From Planctomycetota bacterium (lineage in GTDB: Bacteria; Planctomycetota; UBA1135; GCA-002686595): a DNA stretch of 10,327 bases. The stretch is taken from positions 1 through 10,327 of the forward strand of contig JAQBVH010000055.1 of the NCBI GenBank assembly GCA_027623615.1, given 5' to 3'. The translations under genes and the position numbers were made by a program. The notes under the pieces were generated by a model. That model ran no database searches. It was given only the letters and a program-made list of their open reading frames with translations, and was not told where the DNA came from. Position 1 is the stretch's first letter. Each line of letters begins with the position of its first letter. This document shows, piece after piece, positions 1 to 4,762 of the stretch.

Positions 1-24
1 CCCGGTTCCCGGCAAGCGGTTCGC

Positions 25-40
25 TGGCACGCTACTTGGG
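25..40 (+). promoter_or_regulatory. Possible sigma-54 (-24/-12) promoter element
   Basis: The sequence reads TGGCACG, four bases, then TTGGG. The sigma-54 consensus is TGGCACG-N4-TTGCW, so the -24 half is exact and the spacing is exact, but the C of the -12 GC pair is replaced by G. A start site about 12 bases downstream would fall near position 51, giving a leader of about 25 bases before the ATG at 76. No enhancer-binding site can be judged because only 24 bases lie upstream. The location is good; the -12 mismatch is serious. Confidence 0.3.
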
Positions 41-75
41 ATTCACGCGCCGTCCGCCCGTGGACCCGCGGAGAC

Positions 76-1080
76 ATGCGCAGCAACCCCATCACCCTCC
101 TCACCCTGGCGCTCGCGCTGGCCCTCCTCGGCGCCTGCGCGGGCCGCAGCCCAGTCCGGACCGTCGTCCAGGACCCGCGCGTCCCGCAACCCCTGACCCT
201 GGGTGACCAGACCGCCTTCGAGCTGGCCGGCCGCCTCGAGCTCCCACAGGTCGCGCCCGGTGAGTATCCGGGCCTGCACAACGTCTTCCGCCTGTCGAAC
301 TCGATCCTGTGCGGAGCCGAACCCGCGGATGATGCCGCCCTGGCGCAGCTCGGCGAATGGGGCGTGCGCACCGTGATCTCGGTCGACGGGAAGGCACCCG
401 AGGTCGAGGCCGCGGCCGCCCTCGGACTCCGCTACGTCCACGTGCCGATCCAGTACACGGGCATCAGCGAGGACCAGGTCGACAGGCTGGCCAAGACCTT
501 CCGTGAGCTCGAAGGTCCCTTCTACGTGCACTGCTACCACGGCAAGCACCGCGGACCGGCGGCCGCCGCGCTCGGACGGGTCGTGCTCGACGGCCTCGAG
601 CGGGACCAGGCCATCGCCGAGATGCGTCAGTGGTGCTCGACCTCGGAGAAGTACGAGGGCCTCTACCAGGCGGTCGCCACGGGCGAGCTCCCGACCACCA
701 AGGCGAGCGCGGCCTACGAGTACGACTTCGCGCCGGTCCACCGCATCGAGGGAGCGCGCGCGGTCATGGTCGCTATGACCCGCTACTGGGATCGTGTCAG
801 GGACGTACGCCGCAACGGCTGGCAGGTCGACCCGCAGCACCCGGACGTCGATCCCCTGCGCGAAGCCCAGCAGGTGCGCGAGCACTACGAGAGCTTCGAG
901 GCCGAGAGCAAGGGCGAGGAGCGGCCCGAGGAGTACTGGCAGCTCCTGGAGGTGGGCCGGGCCGCGAGCGAACAGCTGGTCGATGCCCTGGAAGCAGGCA
1001 AGCTCGAAGAGGTCGAGGAGGCGTACGGCGTGTTGAAGGCCAACTGCCTCGAGTGTCACGCGGGCTACCGCAACCAGTAG
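76..1080 (+). CDS. Lipoprotein fusing a dual-specificity-type phosphatase domain to a cytochrome c'-like haem domain
   Basis: The product has 334 residues. Residues 1-20 form a lipoprotein signal ending in Leu-Gly-Ala-Cys, so Cys21 would be lipidated and the protein exported. Residues about 60-205 look like a cysteine phosphatase of the DSP/tyrosine-phosphatase fold: a beta strand at 100-104 (VISVD), then the P-loop HCYHGKHR, with Cys153 and Arg159 in the C-X5-R spacing. Residues about 220-334 are helical and end in CLECH (Cys324, Cys327, His328) followed by a Tyr-Arg. This is the layout of cytochrome c' and c-556, whose haem site sits in the last helix. Met231 or Met234 in the first helix could be the distal ligand, which is a guess. 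The start at 76 is chosen for the signal peptide; a GGAG lies only two bases upstream. Substrate and electron partner are unknown. The motifs are seen directly; the fold assignments rest on family resemblance. Confidence 0.85.
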   Translation: MRSNPITLLTLALALALLGACAGRSPVRTVVQDPRVPQPLTLGDQTAFELAGRLELPQVAPGEYPGLHNVFRLSNSILCGAEPADDAALAQLGEWGVRTVISVDGKAPEVEAAAALGLRYVHVPIQYTGISEDQVDRLAKTFRELEGPFYVHCYHGKHRGPAAAALGRVVLDGLERDQAIAEMRQWCSTSEKYEGLYQAVATGELPTTKASAAYEYDFAPVHRIEGARAVMVAMTRYWDRVRDVRRNGWQVDPQHPDVDPLREAQQVREHYESFEAESKGEERPEEYWQLLEVGRAASEQLVDALEAGKLEEVEEAYGVLKANCLECHAGYRNQ

Positions 1081-1113
1081 CCCGCCTCCACCGCTGGAGC
1101 GGGGGAGAGAGAG

Positions 1114-1145
1114 ACGACGCCGGCGGGACCTCCCGCCGGCGTCGT
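1114..1145. terminator. Strong hairpin between convergent genes, likely bidirectional terminator
   Basis: A perfect 14-bp inverted repeat (ACGACGCCGGCGGG and its complement) is separated by the loop ACCT. It lies 33 bases after the stop of the phosphatase-cytochrome gene and 12 bases beyond the stop of the leftward sulfatase gene. Neither side has a run of T: the rightward side continues GCGTTCTC and the leftward side a CTCTCTCTCCCCC tract. It is therefore a likely but not textbook intrinsic terminator. A second, bulged hairpin can be drawn at about 1081-1105 (CTCCA/TGGAG core). Confidence 0.6.
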
Positions 1146-1157
1146 GCGTTCTCGGGG

Positions 1158-2513
1158 CTACTGCGCGCCGGGCTTGGTGGGGTCGAAGAACAGCTCCTCG
1201 ACCGTGCGGGTCGGACGCATGCCCTCAGTGATCGCGAGGTCGAGGCTGGCGGCGAGCTCACGCAGCTCGAGCACCAGCTCGGGGTGCTGCGTGGCCACGT
1301 CGTAAGCCTCGGAGATGTCGCGCTCGACGTGATACAGCTCGCCCTGCTCGAGGAGCAGCTTCCAGGGACCGCGCCGCACTCCCGCGAGCTCCCCGTCGCT
1401 GGTGTAGTAGAGGAACGGCTTGGGGGCGGGGCCCGGGCCGCGGCCCAGCCACAGGTCGCTGACGTCCTGGCCGTCGAGGACCACCTCGGGCAAGCTCGCT
1501 CCGCAGAGGCTGGCCAGGGTCGGGAACACGTCCATGGCGGTCGTCAGCGTGCGCTCGACGTGGCCGGCCGGCACGTGTCCGGGCCACGACAGGATGGCCG
1601 GCACGCGTTGCCCGCCCTCGAAGTTCGTGCCCTTCCCGCCGCGCAGCGGTCCGGCGCTACCGCCGGCGAGCTTGAACGGCAACCAGGGACCGTTGTCCGT
1701 TGTGAAGAGCACGATCGTGTTCTCGCGCAGCCCGTTGCGCTCGAGGGTCGCGACCAGCTGGCCCACGCTCCAGTCGATCTCCTCGATCACGTCCCCATAA
1801 AGGCCCCGCGGGCTGCTGCCCTCGAACTCGGTCGAGGCATACAGGGGGATGTGCGGCATCGAGTGGGGCACGTAGACGAAGAACGGCTCCTCCTTGTGAT
1901 CGTCGATGAAGGCGACGGCGGCCTCGGTGGCGCGCCGGGTCAGCAGGCGCTGGTCGGGCTCCCACTCGACGACCTCGCGGTCTTCGACGTAGGGCAGCCG
2001 ATACTTGTACTTGTTCTCCTTGGCCCGGTGGAGCTGGGCCATGTCGTTGGAGTACGGCACACCGGACCAGCGCTGGAAGCCCTGGTCGAGCGGCAGGAGG
2101 CCAGGTCGATGGCCGAGGTGCCACTTGCCGAACATTCCCGTCGCGTAGCCCTCGTCCTGCAAGAGGTCGGCGAGGGTGACCTCGTCCGTGTGCAGGCCGT
2201 AGTCGAACTGGGGGAAGATGACGTGCTTGTGCATCGTCACCCGCTTGGGGTAGCAGCCGGTCAGGAGCGCAGCGCGCGACGGCGAGCACACGGGCGCCGC
2301 AACGTAGAACTGGGTCAGCTTCGTGCCGCCGGCCGCGAGGGCGTCCAGGTGCGGCGTATGGATCGTCGGGTTGCCGTAGCACGAGAGGTCGCCGTAGCCC
2401 TGGTCGTCCGTGAAGACGATGATGACGTTGGGCGGCCGCTCGTGCTCCTGGGCGAAGCCGGCGGTGGGGATGGACGAGAGCGCGAGGCCGAGGGTCAGGA
2501 GCGCGTGCCGCAT
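1158..2513 (-). CDS. Secreted sulfatase with formylglycine-type active site (arylsulfatase family)
   Basis: The product has 451 residues. A signal peptide (hydrophobic stretch about 5-20, probable cleavage after Ala21) precedes a sulfatase domain (PF00884 type) starting near residue 28. Active-site features can be read off: Asp36 and Asp37 in FTDDQG as metal ligands; CSPSR with Cys76, the residue converted to formylglycine in Cys-type sulfatases, and Arg80; Lys130 and His132 in GKWHLG; His217 in the VPHSMPH segment; Asp273-Asn274 in TTDNG; and Lys294 in GGKGTNFEGG. All are the expected residues, so the enzyme should be active if a formylglycine-generating enzyme is encoded elsewhere. It would hydrolyse a sulfate ester outside the cytoplasm. 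The substrate cannot be told; many relatives act on algal or animal sulfated glycans. Length is normal for the family. The ATG is placed by the signal peptide, with no clear Shine-Dalgarno. It converges on the phosphatase-cytochrome gene and diverges from the remnant at 2572. Confidence 0.93.
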   Translation of the reverse strand: MRHALLTLGLALSSIPTAGFAQEHERPPNVIIVFTDDQGYGDLSCYGNPTIHTPHLDALAAGGTKLTQFYVAAPVCSPSRAALLTGCYPKRVTMHKHVIFPQFDYGLHTDEVTLADLLQDEGYATGMFGKWHLGHRPGLLPLDQGFQRWSGVPYSNDMAQLHRAKENKYKYRLPYVEDREVVEWEPDQRLLTRRATEAAVAFIDDHKEEPFFVYVPHSMPHIPLYASTEFEGSSPRGLYGDVIEEIDWSVGQLVATLERNGLRENTIVLFTTDNGPWLPFKLAGGSAGPLRGGKGTNFEGGQRVPAILSWPGHVPAGHVERTLTTAMDVFPTLASLCGASLPEVVLDGQDVSDLWLGRGPGPAPKPFLYYTSDGELAGVRRGPWKLLLEQGELYHVERDISEAYDVATQHPELVLELRELAASLDLAITEGMRPTRTVEELFFDPTKPGAQ

Positions 2514-2571
2514 GGGGACAGGGTAGGCCAGGGCCGTGCGCCGCGCTGGTCCTGCGAGCTACGATGGCGGC

Positions 2572-2784
2572 ATGGAGGCCTACGAGGAACTGGCAGCGCT
2601 GCTCGGGTCCCGCGGGGAAGAGACCGCGGCAAGGCGGTCACCCAGCGAGAGCACCTCCTGCTCACGGCCCGGGCCGCCGAGCAGGACGGGGCCGACGACG
2701 ACCACGCGCGCTCCGGGGGTCGTCGCGCACGTCCCCGGGCTGGACGCCTACCGGGGCCGGCTGCTGGTCGCGGCCGGGGGGTAG
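2572..2784 (+). pseudogene. Probable remnant of an HD-domain oxygenase/hydrolase (PhnZ/TIGR03276-like), frameshifted and internally deleted
   Basis: Read straight, the frame from the ATG at 2572 gives an implausible Ser/Thr/Pro-rich middle. Switching frames yields family-like segments. Codons from 2572 to about 2627 give MEAYEELAALLGSRGEET. The frame one base back, 2628-2702, gives GKAVTQREHLLLTARAAE followed by QDGADDD. The first frame again, from about 2722, gives VAHVPGLDAYRGRLL up to the TAG at 2782-2784. From memory, HD proteins of phosphonate-degradation operons (TIGR03276, PhnZ relatives) begin with an LLALF...GEAVTQ.EHALQ.A..AE..GA pattern and end with AKVPGLD.....Y. The first metal-ligand His (codon 2652-2654) survives. 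The LLHDxGH core that should follow the DDD segment is absent, about 100 codons. A one-base loss plus an internal deletion explains this. It ends 10 bases before the downstream sulfatase-fold gene, suggesting a former co-transcribed pair. A small intact gene in one frame is the alternative, less likely because of composition. The roughly 280-base gap between the flanking genes holds nothing else I recognise. Confidence 0.5.
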
Positions 2785-2794
2785 ACTTCCGGCC

Positions 2795-4717
2795 ATGGGT
2801 CTTCGACGAACTCGGGCCTGGCCGCAGTTGGCATCGCCGCTCCTGGCCTTGCCGCTCGCGTGCGGAGGGGGCGGTGAGGCTCCGTCGAGTCCGCCGTCCG
2901 GTCCTCCGATCAGCGGACACGTCGGGGTGACGAGCCTGCTCGCGATGCATGACCGCATGCGCGTGCTCGAGGCGCCCGACGACGTTCAGCCCCAGGTGCG
3001 GCACGTGCGCACGGGCGATGGAGATGTGGCCGATCGGGAGCCGCTACCCGGCCTCCTGATGCGCCCGCCAACTCGCGTGGCGTTCGACCTGGAGGATCCT
3101 CCGCCGGGGGCGCTGTTGCAGGTCGCGCTCGGCATTCGGCGCAACGGGTATCGCGGTCAGGGGCAGGTGACGTTTCGCGGCGAGCGCGATGGGGAGGTGA
3201 TGTTCGAGCGGGTCCTCGACAGCTCCCAGGACTTGCCGGAGGCGCAGCAGCGCTGGCACTTCCTCGAGGTGCCGCTCCCCAGCGGAGGCGAGCTGGTCTT
3301 CTCGGCGACCTACGCGGGCACCGAGACGCGCGGGCCTTACGTCGGCTTCGGGCGTCTGCGGGTGGCCGTGCCCTTCGAAGCGCCGCGACAGCGGCCTTCC
3401 CAGGACAACCCGAACGTGATGCTGGTCGTCATCGATACCCTGCGCGCCGATCGTCTCTCGTGCTACGGGCACGTGCGCGCGACCAGCCCGACCCTCGATC
3501 GCCTGGCGGCGGAGGGGCTGCGCTGCGAGCGGGCCTACTCGAGCTCCTCGTGGACGATCCCGGGCACCGCTTCGGTGTTGACCGGGCTCTCGCCGCCGGC
3601 GCATGGCCTCGGGGTCGAGGATTCGAACTACCTGCCCGATTCCCTGGAGACCCTGCCGCGCCTGTTCGCGCAGGCGGGCTTCGTGACGGCCGGCTTCACG
3701 ACCAACCCGCTGATCGACGGCAGTCGCAACTTCGACCAGGGCTTCGGCCACTTCGTCAACGAACCCTGGGCGCCGACGCCCGATGTGATCGATCAGATCG
3801 AGGCCTGGATCGCAGCGGTGGGAGACTCACGCTTCTTCCTCTACCTGCACCCGACCGACCCCCATGCTCCCTACCGGGCAAGCCCCGAGGCGCTCGCTCG
3901 CCAAGGTGTCGTCACGCCGGACGACCTGCCCAACGAGCTCCTGCGCACGACGGTCGACCGCTGGTACGCCGGCGGCATCGAGGACCGGGCCGAGGTCGAG
4001 CGCATCAACCGCCACTACTCCGACGTCTACGACGCGGAGATCGACCTGTGCGACGCGATGCTCGCGCGCGTCCTCGACGCGCTCGAGGCCGCGGGGCACG
4101 GCGACGATACGGTGGTCTGCGTGACGGCGGACCACGGCGAGGAGTTCCTCGATCACGGCCTGGTCGGTCACTTCAACCAGCTCTACTCCGAGTCGATCCA
4201 CGTGCCGCTGCTCTTCTGGGGTCCGGGGGTGACAGCCGGGGGGGTGATCGAGGAGCCGGTGGAGAATCGCCACGCCTTCTCGACCCTGTTGGCCCTGGCG
4301 GACCTGGCTCTGCCCGAGGGCGCGGACCCGGTCGACCTGACCAGGGTGCGGGCGCCCCGGTCAGGCGTCTTCGCGACCGCCAAGAAGGGCCGGCTGGGCA
4401 CCTTCGCAACCAAGGAGTCGGTCGGCCTGGGGCAGATGTTCACGATGGTCGATGGGAACTGGCAGCTGATCACCTGCCCGCAGACCGAGCCGCCGGGGCG
4501 CGAGTTCGCCTACCTGTTCGACCTCGAGACGGATCCTGAGTGTCGTTCGAACGTGGCCGGCCAGCACGTCGAGCGCGTGCAGTCCATGCACCAGAGCATC
4601 GAGGCCTGGCTCCTCGAGGGCGCGCAGACGCGACCCGACCTCATGCCCGCCACCCAGGAGACGATCGAGCTGATGCAGGGCATCGGCTATCTGGGTGACG
4701 GGAGTGAGGACGACTGA
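2795..4717 (+). CDS. Sulfatase-fold lipoprotein with Thr in place of the formylglycine Cys
   Basis: The product has 640 residues from the ATG at 2795, chosen because it opens a signal peptide ending LALPLAC (Cys23) followed by a Gly/Ser/Pro-rich linker. An in-frame ATG at 2564 would add 77 Arg/Pro-rich residues and bury the signal. The lipobox is atypical, with Pro at -3, so lipidation is probable but not certain. Residues about 40-205 form an unassigned, probably beta-rich domain. The alkaline-phosphatase-superfamily sulfatase domain follows from about 208: Asp214 in VVIDTLRAD, His352 and His357 in HPTDPHAPY, and Asp446-His447 in TADHGEE are the likely metal-site residues. The segment matching Cys-X-Pro-Ser-Arg reads TIPGT. 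Thr254 therefore replaces the formylglycine Cys and Thr258 the Arg. Formylglycine chemistry is impossible; a Thr nucleophile, as in lipoteichoic-acid synthase and alkaline-phosphatase relatives, could serve. It may be a phosphoesterase, transferase or inactive homologue. The end (IGYLGDGSE) matches the usual tail of this subfamily. Confidence 0.88.
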   Translation: MGLRRTRAWPQLASPLLALPLACGGGGEAPSSPPSGPPISGHVGVTSLLAMHDRMRVLEAPDDVQPQVRHVRTGDGDVADREPLPGLLMRPPTRVAFDLEDPPPGALLQVALGIRRNGYRGQGQVTFRGERDGEVMFERVLDSSQDLPEAQQRWHFLEVPLPSGGELVFSATYAGTETRGPYVGFGRLRVAVPFEAPRQRPSQDNPNVMLVVIDTLRADRLSCYGHVRATSPTLDRLAAEGLRCERAYSSSSWTIPGTASVLTGLSPPAHGLGVEDSNYLPDSLETLPRLFAQAGFVTAGFTTNPLIDGSRNFDQGFGHFVNEPWAPTPDVIDQIEAWIAAVGDSRFFLYLHPTDPHAPYRASPEALARQGVVTPDDLPNELLRTTVDRWYAGGIEDRAEVERINRHYSDVYDAEIDLCDAMLARVLDALEAAGHGDDTVVCVTADHGEEFLDHGLVGHFNQLYSESIHVPLLFWGPGVTAGGVIEEPVENRHAFSTLLALADLALPEGADPVDLTRVRAPRSGVFATAKKGRLGTFATKESVGLGQMFTMVDGNWQLITCPQTEPPGREFAYLFDLETDPECRSNVAGQHVERVQSMHQSIEAWLLEGAQTRPDLMPATQETIELMQGIGYLGDGSEDD

Positions 4718-4762
4718 GGGCTCGGGTACCGTACTCCCGGCAAACTCCGGCACAGTGATCTC

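Noticed and set aside
43..1059. A 338-codon open frame on the - strand opposite the phosphatase-cytochrome gene
   Set aside because: The + strand reading has a lipobox, a C-X5-R site and CXXCH; the - strand product has none and is low in complexity.
630..2930. A 766-codon open frame on the + strand across the first sulfatase gene
   Set aside because: It starts inside the phosphatase-cytochrome gene, crosses the hairpin terminator and runs antisense to a sulfatase with every catalytic motif intact. Its protein is Arg/Gly/Ala-rich without motifs. It is open because of G+C-rich third codon positions.
3460..4539. A 359-codon + strand frame inside the Thr-type sulfatase-like gene
   Set aside because: It is a shifted-frame Arg/Gly/Pro-rich translation of the real gene, with no start context or motifs.
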